A stretch of 64,000 bases of DNA from an uncultured Cedecea sp. (GTDB taxonomy: Bacteria > Pseudomonadota > Gammaproteobacteria > Enterobacterales > Enterobacteriaceae): the NCBI RefSeq assembly GCF_947498825.1, contig NZ_CANMLV010000003.1:124001-188000 (forward strand), written 5' to 3'. A program made the position numbers and the translations under genes. Under the pieces are notes generated by a model that did no database searches, was not told the origin of the DNA, and saw only the letters and a list, made by a program, of their open reading frames with translations. Shown here piece by piece: positions 18,208 through 27,234 of this stretch. Every line of letters starts with the position of its first letter. The first letter of the stretch is position 1.

Positions 18208-18836
18208 TACTCCTGTATTGTGGTGTTATCGGTATTATCAATATGCCATACTCCAGTGAATGGCATAATAAGTACAGCCATTAGTCCAGTTAATTTCATT
18301 TCTTGGTAACAGCCCTTATAACGAAACAGTTAAACGTATCCATTTAATCAATGGGTTGCCGTTGTCGTTTTCGCGTGTTGCAGGGGTTGCTTTACGGTGA
18401 CTTAATATCCCACATCAAAGAGTTCAGGGAAAATATCTTGATAGTAAATTATAGGGAGAATATAAAAAACCTTAAGACTTTATTTCAGTCTCGCAGTAAC
18501 GTTAATGGGCATCTCTTTTATAACGTTCCCTTTGCCAAGATAACGAAAAATCATATTGGGGTGGGATTACTATTCTCTGTCACTGTAACTAACTTTTTTT
18601 TGCTATAAATATATACCGGATATCCGTATGGGGATTTATTTTTACCGGGCGGTATAGATAAAATTAGCATTTTCTTTAGCAATTTAAAGTATCTTAGATT
18701 AAAAAATAGCCGCTAATACTTTCTTTAATGGGCTATCCTAAGGGCCAGCATGGCGTGATCCTGCTACTTCTCCTGAAGTCATACGCCGTGTTGATGAAGG
18801 ACTCATGGATTTGAAGCATTAACCCTGACAACGTTT
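18208..18836. other. AT-rich stretch without supported genes
   Basis: Holds the hairpin after the small ORF and a near-palindrome around ATACCGGATATCC (about 18612). An 85-codon frame at 18351-18608 has no ribosome-binding site and unusual composition, so it is left out. The region just before 18837 has short, stop-interrupted coding-like segments, consistent with decayed DNA. Confidence 0.45.
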
Positions 18837-18986
18837 GTGGCCAACTCAACAGAACGAATCGGAATAGTGGGCTTAAATATCGCTAGCTCATCCCTTTCCA
18901 GTGAAGCCATGCACTCTGATACCATCGAGTTTCGTCATGAGATTGGTGCGCATGGGTTAGGGGAGGAAGTCCTGGCCGCTTTGTAA
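18837..18986 (+). pseudogene. Relic of an IS5-family-like transposase
   Basis: A 49-codon open stretch ending in TAA with no usable start reads SSEAMHSDTIEFRHEIGAHG followed by LGEEVLAAL. This resembles the N-terminal part of IS5-group transposases, where the pattern is D-x-TTI-x-x-FRH-x-(L/I)-x(2)-HGLGE. No DDE catalytic region, inverted repeats or target duplication are visible. The identification rests on this one motif and is tentative. Confidence 0.4.
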
Positions 18987-19219
18987 TATGCGGCTTAAGG
19001 AAAGAGAATTCTGGCCGGGTTTGCTCTTCTGATCTGCGCGATTATTATTGACCGGATTATTCAGTCTCAGTGTTTTCAGTAATAGAGTAAAAATAACAAT
19101 GAGAAAGGCAGCATGACTCCGTCAATTATGACAGAAATATTAAATTTAACGCACTGGCTGGATTTTTATTCTTCCTTATAGTATTAAAAATACTACTTTT
19201 TTCGTCTCAGAGGCAGATT

Positions 19220-19489
19220 ATGACCAACGTTACACTAAATGTGAAAATAAGCAGTGAATTGAAAGAAAAAATTCGTCTTTATGCCGAAGAGAGACAAGAA
19301 ACGTTGGGGGCTGTCACAGAAGCACTATTAACCAGGGCGCTGGCCCTGAGCCTCGAAGAAGGCGAAGCCGTAGAGGATAGCGTTGAAGAAAGTGAAGTTG
19401 ATAATCTGCATACAGAAGAGAAACGTGTACCACCTTTGAGCGATCATGAAATAAAAGCATTGCGCAAACTGTTGAAGAAGAAAAAGTAA
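19220..19489 (+). CDS. Small ribbon-helix-helix DNA-binding protein
   Basis: An 89-residue protein. The N-terminus TLNVKISSELKEKIRLYAEE begins with a beta-strand and two helices, the MetJ/Arc/CopG fold used by antitoxins, plasmid control proteins and small repressors. The middle is very acidic (EEGEAVEDSVEESEVDN) and the tail is a lysine cluster (LRKLLKKKK). GAGGCA precedes the ATG. No toxin gene is adjacent, so it is an orphan antitoxin-like or plasmid/phage-derived regulator. It sits at the edge of the AT-rich, transposase-relic region. Confidence 0.65.
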   Translation: MTNVTLNVKISSELKEKIRLYAEERQETLGAVTEALLTRALALSLEEGEAVEDSVEESEVDNLHTEEKRVPPLSDHEIKALRKLLKKKK

Positions 19490-19518
19490 AAAATAGGACA
19501 CATTGTGTCACCTGATAA

Positions 19519-19576
19519 ATAAAAGCGGCCACGCTATGAGCAGGCCCCATTATGTTGAGTCGCTTTTATATTTTTG
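19519..19576. terminator. Possible bidirectional terminator between the RHH gene and the MocR gene
   Basis: ATAAAAGCG (19519-19527) pairs with CGCTTTTAT (19561-19569) around a 33-base loop, with T-rich DNA on both outer sides. The loop is long, so the call is moderate. Confidence 0.4.
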
Positions 19577-19586
19577 TTACCTGTAT

Positions 19587-21014
19587 TCAGACAATAATGC
19601 CACGAGTCCTTTCTGATGGTTCTTCCATCAGCAACTGCCAGATAGGTTGTAACCGTTCCAGAGCCTGGTACATCGCTTGCGTTTCGAGCGTAAAAGGCAG
19701 ACGTAAATAACGCTCAAATGCGCCATCCACCCCAAATCTTGGTCCGGCTCCAATCCGAATTCCGGCACTTTCCGCATGAGCAGCAAAGACGGTTGCCTGA
19801 GCTTTAGGCAGCGCTATCCACCAGGACAGTCCGCCTTCCGGCTGTTCGGTTTTCCAGTCCGGGAACAGTTTTCCCAGGGCCGCAAAACTGGCGTCACGTC
19901 TTTGACGTAGCAGATCACGTCGTTGTGGTAAAAAACTATTTGCCTCGTTAAGCAAAGCAATAGTTGCCAATTGTTCCAGAATCGGTGTGCCAAGATCAAA
20001 CGTATTACGTACTTGGATAAGCGCATTAATGGTTTTACGCGAGGCTCTAATCCAGCCAACGCGTAGTCCGCCCCAGAAACTCTTACTGGCCGAGCCCAGC
20101 GTAATGACATTATCTGCGTGATCAAAAGCCGCCACAGGGGGAGGTGGCGGTTGATCGAACCATAAATCGACCATGGTTTCGTCAATCACCAGCGCAGTAC
20201 GGCTGGCAGCAGCAACATCGCAGATCCGTTGCCGGGTCTCCTTATCCATACAACGACCAGTCGGATTATGAAAATCGGGTAGCAAATATGCTAGGCGAGG
20301 CGAAGTCTGAGCTATTGTGGCGGCCAGGCCTTCTACATCCCAGCCGTTGCTCGGTAAACTGACCGCCACCGGGCGACATGAGGTGCCACGGATCGTCGCC
20401 AGGGCAACCGAGTAAGTGGGATTTTCAATCACCACCCGATCGCCCGGTCCGGTTAACAGACGCAGTACCAGACCCAGTCCACTTAAAGCACCATTGACGA
20501 CCATTATTTGATCCGGATCGGTTGGCAAGCCACGAGAACAGTAGCGTTCTGCGATCGCTTCACGTAACGGCAATATTCCCTGGCTGTTATAACCCGTTGA
20601 ACCCAAATATTCTGGTAGCGCAGTCAGCGCTGTCGCATAGGCCTGATGAATTTCAGGACCAGCACTCAGTGAGGCACCTGATAAATCCAGTACCGGAGCT
20701 ATCCCTGGCAATGGTGAAACGGCTGGGTTGCTTTCAGGGAGTAATGTGACTGATCCGGAACCCTGGCGGCTTGCCAGATAACCCTGTTCTCTCAGTAGCG
20801 CCAGGGCAGAAGTCAAGGTGGTACGGCTGACATTCAGTAAGGTGGAAAGATCTCGCTCTCCAGGCAGGCGGCTGTCGAGTGGCAGTCGACCATCGAGGAT
20901 CAACAACCTCAGTCCACCAGCAAGTTGCTGATAAACAGGTATGCGAGAGTTTTCTTGATGCCACTCTCCCAGGAGTCGGGATAATGATGTTGCTCCAATT
21001 CTGCGCTGGCTCAT
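19587..21014 (-). CDS. MocR/YczR-type GntR regulator with aminotransferase domain
   Basis: A 475-residue MocR protein. A GntR winged helix (about 20-95: PVYQQLAGGLRLLILDGRLP and SRTTLTSALALLREQGYL) is joined to a fold-type-I aminotransferase domain (about 115-465). The PLP lysine is in the SASKSFWGGLRVGW segment and the PLP-ring aspartate region is LVIDETMVDLW. Such proteins use PLP as a sensor rather than for catalysis. It is divergent from a YczE-like membrane protein, the arrangement described for the YczR subgroup, so it likely controls that gene through the repeats at 21018-21081. Confidence 0.88.
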   Translation of the reverse strand: MSQRRIGATSLSRLLGEWHQENSRIPVYQQLAGGLRLLILDGRLPLDSRLPGERDLSTLLNVSRTTLTSALALLREQGYLASRQGSGSVTLLPESNPAVSPLPGIAPVLDLSGASLSAGPEIHQAYATALTALPEYLGSTGYNSQGILPLREAIAERYCSRGLPTDPDQIMVVNGALSGLGLVLRLLTGPGDRVVIENPTYSVALATIRGTSCRPVAVSLPSNGWDVEGLAATIAQTSPRLAYLLPDFHNPTGRCMDKETRQRICDVAAASRTALVIDETMVDLWFDQPPPPPVAAFDHADNVITLGSASKSFWGGLRVGWIRASRKTINALIQVRNTFDLGTPILEQLATIALLNEANSFLPQRRDLLRQRRDASFAALGKLFPDWKTEQPEGGLSWWIALPKAQATVFAAHAESAGIRIGAGPRFGVDGAFERYLRLPFTLETQAMYQALERLQPIWQLLMEEPSERTRGIIV

Positions 21015-21017
21015 AGC

Positions 21018-21081
21018 AGTCCACTTTTTTATAACTGGATATTAATAATAAGTCCATTTTGATTCAGAGTATATATCCAGT
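21018..21081. promoter_or_regulatory. Candidate MocR operator: direct and inverted repeats
   Basis: In the gap between the two divergent starts, AGTCCA occurs at 21018-21023 and again at 21051-21056, exactly 33 bp apart (three helical turns). ACTGGATAT at 21034-21042 has a perfect inverted copy ATATCCAGT at 21073-21081. MocR proteins typically need two spaced half-sites, so these are good operator candidates. Confidence 0.55.
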
Positions 21082-21109
21082 GTAAGACATAAAGAAAAGG
21101 GGATTGAAA

Positions 21110-21730
21110 ATGATGGCTCGTCGACTGATACAACTTTATACAGGGCTTATTTTATACGGCGTCTCAGTGGCGATGTATGTACGGGCTGATTTAGGCGCTG
21201 ACCCTTGGAATGTGTTCCACTTAGGCGTCGCGCGAATTTTTTCGCTGAATCTTGGCGTTGTAATGATAGGTGTTGGGGCTCTGATACTGTTGTTGTGGAT
21301 CCCACTGCGTACCCGTCCGGGGATCGGGACTATCAGTAATGTGATTGTTCTTGGCCTTGCCGCTGATGCCGCACTAACGATTATGCCGCCAATAGAATCG
21401 TTAGCGCTCAGAACAGGGCTGCTTATTGCCGCTCTGATTGTGAATGGCATGGCAACAGGTATGTACATTGGTGCGGGATTAGGGGCCGGACCACGTGATG
21501 GGTTGATGACCGGGATCCATGCCAGGACCGGTTGGTCGATACGGAGCATCCGTACCGCAATAGAAGTGACTGTATTAATCGCTGGATGGTTAATGGGCGG
21601 AGCCTTTGGAGTCGGAACGGTATTATATGCGTTGGCGATAGGGCCATTAATTCAGTTCTTTTTACCTTGGTTCCAGACTGCCCAGAGGAAAAAACCGCTT
21701 CCAACTGTAGCAGAAACAGCTGTCGAATAA
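21110..21730 (+). CDS. YczE/YitT-like integral membrane protein
   Basis: A 206-residue inner-membrane protein with about five hydrophobic helices (roughly 5-27, 45-65, 75-95, 103-125, 150-178) and conserved MYVRADLGADPWNVFH and GAGLGAGPRDGLM loops, as in the YczE family. Family members have no settled biochemical role; Bacillus YczE affects antibiotic synthesis. AAGGGG lies 7 bases before the ATG at 21110. Divergent from and probably regulated by the MocR protein, so it may move a PLP- or amino-acid-related compound; that is inference. Confidence 0.83.
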   Translation: MMARRLIQLYTGLILYGVSVAMYVRADLGADPWNVFHLGVARIFSLNLGVVMIGVGALILLLWIPLRTRPGIGTISNVIVLGLAADAALTIMPPIESLALRTGLLIAALIVNGMATGMYIGAGLGAGPRDGLMTGIHARTGWSIRSIRTAIEVTVLIAGWLMGGAFGVGTVLYALAIGPLIQFFLPWFQTAQRKKPLPTVAETAVE

Positions 21731-21745
21731 GTTTGTTTGTTCCTT

Positions 21746-21808
21746 CAGAATATAGCCATATCTTAAGATATTAAACAGCTGATACATTCGTATCAGTTGG
21801 CTATTCTG
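21746..21808 (+). promoter_or_regulatory. Structured 5' leader (three-way junction) before the GNAT gene
   Basis: An outer stem pairs CAGAATATAGCCA (21746-21758, with a 2-base bulge) with TGGCTATTCTG (21798-21808), 11 pairs in all. It encloses two hairpins: the palindrome TATCTTAAGATA (21759-21770) and CTGATAC-ATTC-GTATCAG (21779-21796). The 3' arm ends at the first G of the GGGAGA ribosome-binding site. It could be a riboregulator, an mRNA stabiliser, or a terminator remnant for the upstream gene. Confidence 0.45.
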
Positions 21809-21817
21809 GGAGACATC

Positions 21818-22642
21818 ATGCTCGACACTATCACTTGCACGACGGCTGCATATTGGAACAGCTATCAACTGGCAGCGATTCTGACTTCCTGTTTTGAAGG
21901 GTATATGACCCCTTTCACCATCCAGGGAGATGCGTTTGTCGCTCGTTTTGCTGCTGAAGATATTAGCCTGAATGACAGTCTGGTCTGGCTTCAAGAGGGA
22001 CAAACCGTTGCTCTTGCTTTAATTGCCCGCCGTGGGAGAACCTGTCGTCTCGCTGCTTTTGCTATTCGTCCAGCACTACGTGGCCAAGGATTGGGCAAAC
22101 ATTGTATTCAACAATTGATTGATGCTGCGCATGAGCGAAATGATAAGACCTTTTTTCTTGAAGTCATTACTGACAATCAGAGTGGTGTTGCTCTCTACCA
22201 GCGGATGGGATTTACCATACAGCAAACACTTATAGGTTTTCATGCTCCGTCACTTCCAGCGACTCAATCCGCTGGACAATTAATTGAAATAGCTCCTCTG
22301 TATATGGCCCGTAAAATGATGGCCGACCCTCATCACCATTTGCCTTGGCTAAGTGCGGCTGAAACGCTGTATAAATTACCGGGTAAAGCATTCACGCTCG
22401 ATGACGTTGCTTATGGAATGGTTATTCCTGGCGATCCCGCAAAATTACGTATGCTGTATGTTGAGCCTCATGCTCGCGGACGGGGAGAGGCAAAAACCTT
22501 ACTGATGTTGTTGCGTGAAAAATTTGGCTATTTATCTACAGCCGTCGCGATACCTGAATCGTTATCCCCCTTGTTCTTATCTTGCGGTTTTATTGAAGAG
22601 CCGATTAAACAATATGAGATGAGCCAGCAGTTATCATCTTAA
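21818..22642 (+). CDS. Tandem GNAT-family N-acetyltransferase
   Basis: A 274-residue cytoplasmic protein with two GNAT domains. The first (about 20-150) has the acetyl-CoA loop RPALRGQGLGKH and a DNQSGVALYQRMGF end. The second (about 165-270) has a degenerate loop EPHARGRGEAKT. Many such doubles acetylate an amine with one domain while the other only shapes the site; the substrate cannot be told. The frame opens at 21797, but ATG 21818 follows GGGAGA by 4-5 bases. A structured leader lies directly upstream. Confidence 0.82.
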   Translation: MLDTITCTTAAYWNSYQLAAILTSCFEGYMTPFTIQGDAFVARFAAEDISLNDSLVWLQEGQTVALALIARRGRTCRLAAFAIRPALRGQGLGKHCIQQLIDAAHERNDKTFFLEVITDNQSGVALYQRMGFTIQQTLIGFHAPSLPATQSAGQLIEIAPLYMARKMMADPHHHLPWLSAAETLYKLPGKAFTLDDVAYGMVIPGDPAKLRMLYVEPHARGRGEAKTLLMLLREKFGYLSTAVAIPESLSPLFLSCGFIEEPIKQYEMSQQLSS

Positions 22643-22684
22643 GATCCTCTTCACCCTCCTGAACTGACCTGATAAATAGCAGGC

Positions 22685-22719
22685 AAAAAAATACCTGCTA
22701 TAAATCAGCAGGTATTTTT
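22685..22719. terminator. Bidirectional terminator between the GNAT gene and gdhA
   Basis: AAAAATACCTGCT (22687-22699) pairs perfectly with AGCAGGTATTTTT (22707-22719), giving a T-run at the end on either strand. Confidence 0.9.
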
Positions 22720-22760
22720 GCGGTTAGCCGGGGTTCAGAACGACCCCGGCAGACCAGAAA

Positions 22761-24104
22761 TCAGAGTACGCCCTGAGCCAGCATGGCATCAGCAACTTTA
22801 ACGAAACCAGCGATATTTGCGCCACGTACGTATTGGGTTTGCTTGCCTTCGCCGCCGTATTCAACACATGAGTGGTGAATATCCAGCATGATGTGCTGCA
22901 GACGAGAATCAACTTCTTCAGCTTTCCAGCTAAAGCGCGCCGCATTCTGAGCCATTTCCAGACCGGAAGTCGCAACGCCACCCGCGTTAGCGGCTTTACC
23001 TGGTGCAAACAATACGCCGGCTTCAATAAACAGGTCGGTTGCTGCGATAGTCGTTGGCATGTTGGCACCTTCTGCCACCGCTTTAACGCCGTTAGCAATC
23101 AGTACGCGGGCTGCTTCAACGTCCAGCTCATTCTGTGTTGCACATGGCAGAGCGATATCCGCCGGAACACCCCATGGCTGCTGACCTTCAAGATAAGTCA
23201 GACCAAACTCACGAGCATAATCAGACAGACGGCCATCACGGCTGGCTTTAATTTCGCACAGACGCGCTAATTTCTCGGTGGTAAAGCCAGCTTCATCAAC
23301 CACAGTACCGTTGGAATCAGACGCAGTAATAACACGAGCACCCAGCTCCATTGCTTTTTCGATAGCATACTGAGCAACGTTACCTGAACCCGATACCGAA
23401 ACACGCATATCTTCGAAACCAAGACCGTGGCGTTTCAGCATGGCGTCAGTAAAGTAAACCAGACCATAACCGGTTGCTTCCGGACGAATCAGACTGCCAC
23501 CAAATGACAATCCCTTACCGGTGAATACGCAAGCGGTATTATTGGACAGTTTTTTCATCATACCAGCCATATAACCGACTTCACGACCACCTACACCGAT
23601 ATCACCCGCAGGAACGTCAGTATCCGGACCCAAGTGACGGTATAATTCCAGCATCAGTGACTGGCAGAAACGCATGATTTCGCCTTCGCTTTTGCCTTTC
23701 GGATTGAAATCACTGCCACCTTTACCGCCACCCATAGGCAGGGTTGTCAGAGCATTTTTGAACGTTTGCTCGAAGCCCAGGAACTTCAGGATTGACAGGT
23801 TAACAGAAGGATGGAAACGCATACCGCCTTTGAATGGACCGATCGCTGAGTTGAACTGTACACGGAAGGCACGGTTAACTTGGACCTGATTTTTGTCATC
23901 AACCCACGGCACCCGGAACTGAATAACACGCTCAGGTTCCACCAGACGCTCAAGCAGGCTCTGCTGGCGATACTGTGGATTGTTTTCCAGGAAAGGCCAC
24001 AGTGTGGTCATTACCTCTCGAACGGCTTGAGCAAACTCAACTTGATGCGGGTCACGTGATTGAACGGAGGATAAGAAATCTTCGAGAGTTAACAACTGCG
24101 GCAT
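22761..24104 (-). CDS. gdhA: NADP-specific glutamate dehydrogenase GdhA
   Basis: A 447-residue enzyme, exactly the E. coli length, catalysing reductive amination of 2-oxoglutarate to glutamate in ammonia assimilation. Landmarks: GGMRFHPSVN, the catalytic Lys in PMGGGKGGSDF, VPAGDIGVGGREVG, the nucleotide fold VSGSGNVAQYA, and GANMPTT. An in-frame extension reaches 24143, but ATG 24104 gives the family length and has GAGGAA upstream. It stands alone with its own terminator. Confidence 0.97.
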   Translation of the reverse strand: MPQLLTLEDFLSSVQSRDPHQVEFAQAVREVMTTLWPFLENNPQYRQQSLLERLVEPERVIQFRVPWVDDKNQVQVNRAFRVQFNSAIGPFKGGMRFHPSVNLSILKFLGFEQTFKNALTTLPMGGGKGGSDFNPKGKSEGEIMRFCQSLMLELYRHLGPDTDVPAGDIGVGGREVGYMAGMMKKLSNNTACVFTGKGLSFGGSLIRPEATGYGLVYFTDAMLKRHGLGFEDMRVSVSGSGNVAQYAIEKAMELGARVITASDSNGTVVDEAGFTTEKLARLCEIKASRDGRLSDYAREFGLTYLEGQQPWGVPADIALPCATQNELDVEAARVLIANGVKAVAEGANMPTTIAATDLFIEAGVLFAPGKAANAGGVATSGLEMAQNAARFSWKAEEVDSRLQHIMLDIHHSCVEYGGEGKQTQYVRGANIAGFVKVADAMLAQGVL

Positions 24105-24995
24105 ACTAATTAATTCCTCTGATAAACGGTTGTTGGTGTGCAATCAATTTCTGTATTCGTGATTTGACTATAACATTTTCTGATAAATGGACATCAAGCA
24201 GTTTTTTTCAGCAAAGAAAAAAAATGAACTGGCGGGGAGAAATTATCCTTTTCAAACACCAATAACAGCCCGTAATGACGGCAATATCATCAAAAATTAA
24301 AGTAGTATTTCCAGAACGCTACCGCTGCGATTAAATCAAATAGTGGATAGGTTATCAATGCAAAGTCTTATGTTATCTGAGAAGGGGAAACGAATTTATT
24401 GATAAATTATCCTGTTATATTTCTATTTTGTGGTTTTTAATGCCACCCAGGCGCCTTTTGTTCATTATTTATCTGGCTTTGCATTGTTATAGATCCGTTT
24501 TCATGTTTTTTATTACCTATCAGCCGGATGCGACGAACAACCTTTTTTTATTGCCACTCATTATTATGTTTAACGGGTGATAGTAGGGATATCATCTCGC
24601 ATTTTGCCTTTAATACCTTTTATATATTCTGATATTTTTAATCTATGGTGAGATATTATATGGTCTGATATGGTTTTAGTGTGTTGATTAACAATATTAC
24701 TTTCTCAATAGTAGATATAAGTGTTTATTATGAGTATTGTTAACGGATTGTTATCCTTGGGATGTGATGTATAAAGTCATATGAAAAACTTATGTTATCT
24801 TTGCGTCATTCATATGAAAAACTTATGTTGATTGCCCTTTATGATAATCTGTAGTGTAAAAAGCACTTCACTTCTGCCAATACATCAAAGTGTTATACCG
24901 ATCACATTTATAACTATAAGGTTAAATTCCAGTTGTATGATGTGAATGAGTGTGATTGTATCAATAACGACTTTTAATAAGGATTCAGGTACCCC
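24105..24995. other. Long AT-rich intergenic region upstream of ivbL
   Basis: About 890 bp with no supported gene. It carries the gdhA promoter at one end and the ivbL-ilvBN promoter at the other. The notable structure is the pair of identical 20-bp repeats at 24777-24829. Runs of A/T suggest H-NS or Lrp binding. Confidence 0.5.
24777..24829 (+). repeat. Two identical 20-bp direct repeats, 33-bp period
   Basis: TCATATGAAAAACTTATGTT occurs at 24777-24796 and again, without mismatch, at 24810-24829. The 33-bp period equals three helical turns. They lie about 170-220 bp upstream of ivbL and look like tandem regulator sites for the ilvBN operon. Confidence 0.7.
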
Positions 24996-25094
24996 ATGAC
25001 CACTCAACATTATACCTCTCGACTACTAGTTACCGCGCTACCAGCCGCGGTAGTCGTCGTGCGTGTGGTGGTGGTCGTCGGCAACGCGCCGTAG
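24996..25094 (+). CDS. ivbL: ilvBN leader peptide IvbL
   Basis: A 32-residue leader peptide, same length as in E. coli. It begins MTTQHYTS and ends in a run of AAVVVVRVVVVVGNAP, so ribosome movement depends on charged valyl- and leucyl-tRNA (LL also present). Stalling prevents the terminator hairpin downstream from forming and turns on ilvBN. An AAGGA ribosome-binding site sits upstream. It was identified by direct translation and strong identity to the E. coli tail. Confidence 0.96.
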   Translation: MTTQHYTSRLLVTALPAAVVVVRVVVVVGNAP

Positions 25095-25118
25095 GGACTG
25101 AATCAACGCATCGATTCC

Positions 25119-25153
25119 AAACCCCGCCGGCGCAAACCGGGCGGGGTTTCTTG
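25119..25153 (+). terminator. Attenuator terminator of ivbL-ilvBN
   Basis: AAACCCCGCC (25119-25128) pairs with GGCGGGGTTT (25140-25149), followed by CTTG. It lies between the IvbL stop and ilvB, where the attenuator is expected. The T-run is short, as is common for attenuators. Confidence 0.88.
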
Positions 25154-25204
25154 TTTAGTGCCTGCCCAGTAAGTCAGCCGACGAATAATAAGAAGGACTG
25201 GAGC

Positions 25205-26893
25205 ATGGCAATTTCGGACACACCCACACAACGTATAACTGGTGCGCAGCTGATCGTAAAAATGCTGGAGCATCATGGTATTTCTACCGTCACCGGTATT
25301 CCGGGGGGGACCGTTCTTCCGCTTTATAACGCTCTCAGCCAAAGTGGTTCTATTCGTCATATTCTGGCGCGTCATGAACAAGGTGCAGGTTTTATGGCTC
25401 AGGGAATGGCTCGCACCAGTGGCAAGGCTGCTGTTTGTCTGGCTTGTAGCGGACCCGGTGCGACCAATCTGGTGACGGCTATCGCTGATGCTCGTCTCGA
25501 TTCTATCCCCTTAATTTGTATTACCGGTCAGGTGCCTACCGCGATGATTGGCACGGATGCATTCCAGGAAGTGGATACCTACGGCATTTCTATTCCTGTC
25601 ACCAAACACAACTATCTGGTGCGTGATATCAGTGAACTGCCACAAGTGTTTACTGATGCCTTCCGTATTGCTCAGTCCGGGCGTCCGGGACCAGTATGGA
25701 TTGATATTCCTAAAGATGTTCAAACGGCTGAAATTGATATCAGTGAACTTCCCGCGATAGCCGACATCCTGAAGCCAGTTGCCGTTGAACGTCAGATCAT
25801 TGCCGATGCGGCTGCCATGATTAATCAGGCTAAACGCCCGGTATTGTATCTGGGGGGCGGTATCATCAGTGCCGGTGCTGCAGAGCAGGCTCGTGCTCTG
25901 GCAGAACAGGCAAACTTACCGACCACTATGACCCTGATGGCATTGGGGACCTTGCCTGCGAATCATCCGTTATCCTTAGGGATGCTGGGAATGCACGGGG
26001 CGCGCAGCACAAACTTTATTCTTCAGGAAGCTGACTTACTGATTGTTCTCGGCGCGCGCTTTGATGACCGGGCAATTGGCAAAACAGAAGCTTTCTGTCC
26101 GAATGCGAAGATAATCCATGTCGATATTGACCGCGCTGAATTAGGCAAGATTAAACAGGCCAATATTGCTATTCAGGGTGATGTCAGCGAAGTATTAAGC
26201 CAGCTCACACCACATATCGAGGCTCAATCTCGCACAGAATGGCGCCAGACAGTCAGTGATTTACAGCGTGAGTTTCCGTTTGCGATGCCGGGGGCTGATA
26301 ATCCTTTAATGCCTTATGGTTTGATCCGTGCGACAGCAGCCTGCGTTGATGACCAGGCAATTATCACAACAGACGTTGGACAGCATCAGATGTGGGTGGC
26401 TCAGGCTTATCCACTCAATCGTCCTCGTCAGTGGCTGACTTCGGGCGGACTGGGAACGATGGGCTTTGGCTTACCGGCCGCGGTAGGTGCTGCATTGGCG
26501 AATCCATCCCAGAAAGTCTTGTGCTTCACCGGCGATGGTAGCCTGATGATGAATATCCAGGAGATGGCGACAGCGGCAGAAAACCAACTGGATGTGAAAA
26601 TTATTCTGATGAACAACCAGGCATTAGGTTTGGTGCACCAACAGCAAACGTTGTTTTATCAGCAAAATGTTTTCGCGGCCACATATCCGGGAACGATTGA
26701 TTTTCTGACTATTGCACGTGGATTCGGTCTGGCAACCTGTGACTTAAATGCAGTAGCCGATCCTTTTGCTGCTTTGCAGGAGGCTATTTCACGTCCGGGA
26801 CCTTGTTTGATTCATGTACGTATTGATACTGATGAGAAAGTTTATCCGATGGTGCCACCAGGCGCTGCTAATATTGAGATGATTGGAGAGTAA
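25205..26893 (+). CDS. ilvB: Acetohydroxyacid synthase I large subunit IlvB
   Basis: A 562-residue ThDP-dependent enzyme, same length as E. coli IlvB, forming acetolactate or acetohydroxybutyrate in valine, leucine and isoleucine synthesis. It has the catalytic Glu in ARHEQGAGF (near residue 58), the FAD/central domain, and the ThDP-Mg motif beginning GDGSLMMN. The open frame extends to 25151, but ATG 25205 follows GGACTGGAG and matches the family start. It is controlled by the IvbL attenuator. The 2-bp gap to ilvN implies coupling with the regulatory subunit. Confidence 0.97.
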   Translation: MAISDTPTQRITGAQLIVKMLEHHGISTVTGIPGGTVLPLYNALSQSGSIRHILARHEQGAGFMAQGMARTSGKAAVCLACSGPGATNLVTAIADARLDSIPLICITGQVPTAMIGTDAFQEVDTYGISIPVTKHNYLVRDISELPQVFTDAFRIAQSGRPGPVWIDIPKDVQTAEIDISELPAIADILKPVAVERQIIADAAAMINQAKRPVLYLGGGIISAGAAEQARALAEQANLPTTMTLMALGTLPANHPLSLGMLGMHGARSTNFILQEADLLIVLGARFDDRAIGKTEAFCPNAKIIHVDIDRAELGKIKQANIAIQGDVSEVLSQLTPHIEAQSRTEWRQTVSDLQREFPFAMPGADNPLMPYGLIRATAACVDDQAIITTDVGQHQMWVAQAYPLNRPRQWLTSGGLGTMGFGLPAAVGAALANPSQKVLCFTGDGSLMMNIQEMATAAENQLDVKIILMNNQALGLVHQQQTLFYQQNVFAATYPGTIDFLTIARGFGLATCDLNAVADPFAALQEAISRPGPCLIHVRIDTDEKVYPMVPPGAANIEMIGE

Positions 26894-26895
26894 TT

Positions 26896-27177
26896 ATGCA
26901 GCAATCAACCGTTGTTCTGGAACTTACGGTGCGTAACCATCCCGGTGTGATGTCTCATATTTGTGGTCTGTTTGCGCGTCGGGCATTCAACGTCGAAGGC
27001 ATTCTGTGTCTGCCACTTAATGATGAGCTACACAGTCGAATCTGGCTACAGGTTGCGGATGATAAGCGACTTGAGCAGATGATAAGTCAGGTCGAAAAAC
27101 TCGAAGATGTGGTTCAACTGATTCGTCATACCAGCGATCCGGGAATATTTACGCGTTTGAATACGCTGATTCAGTAG
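26896..27177 (+). CDS. ilvN: Acetohydroxyacid synthase I small subunit IlvN
   Basis: A 93-residue ACT-domain regulatory subunit (E. coli 96), giving valine feedback inhibition to IlvB. The ACT fold opens with [37 protein letters not shown] lies before the ATG, overlapping the end of ilvB, so the two are made together. A hairpin follows 17 bp after the stop. Confidence 0.97.
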   Translation: MQQSTVVLELTVRNHPGVMSHICGLFARRAFNVEGILCLPLNDELHSRIWLQVADDKRLEQMISQVEKLEDVVQLIRHTSDPGIFTRLNTLIQ

Positions 27178-27194
27178 TTATTGCTTTTGGCCTT

Positions 27195-27221
27195 ACGCTT
27201 CCCCGGTTTAAAGGGAAGCGT
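27195..27221 (+). terminator. Hairpin after ilvN
   Basis: ACGCTTCCC pairs with GGGAAGCGT around CGGTTTAAA. There is no T-run after it, so it is either a weak, Rho-assisted terminator or an mRNA 3' end stabiliser. It lies just before the stop of the convergent lldD. Confidence 0.55.
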
Positions 27222-27234
27222 GGGTCCGACAATA

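Noticed and set aside
18351-18608. 85-codon plus-strand frame
   Set aside because: No ribosome-binding site, no family resemblance, unusual residue mix; probably non-coding.
18722-18823. Short coding-like piece reading PAWRDPATSPEVIRRVDEGL
   Set aside because: Only about 25 codons between stops, with no identifiable family; may belong to the decayed element but cannot be supported on its own.
24996-25094. Valine-codon-rich stretch as a simple GTC/GTG tandem repeat
   Set aside because: It is fully explained by the ivbL leader peptide and its attenuation function.
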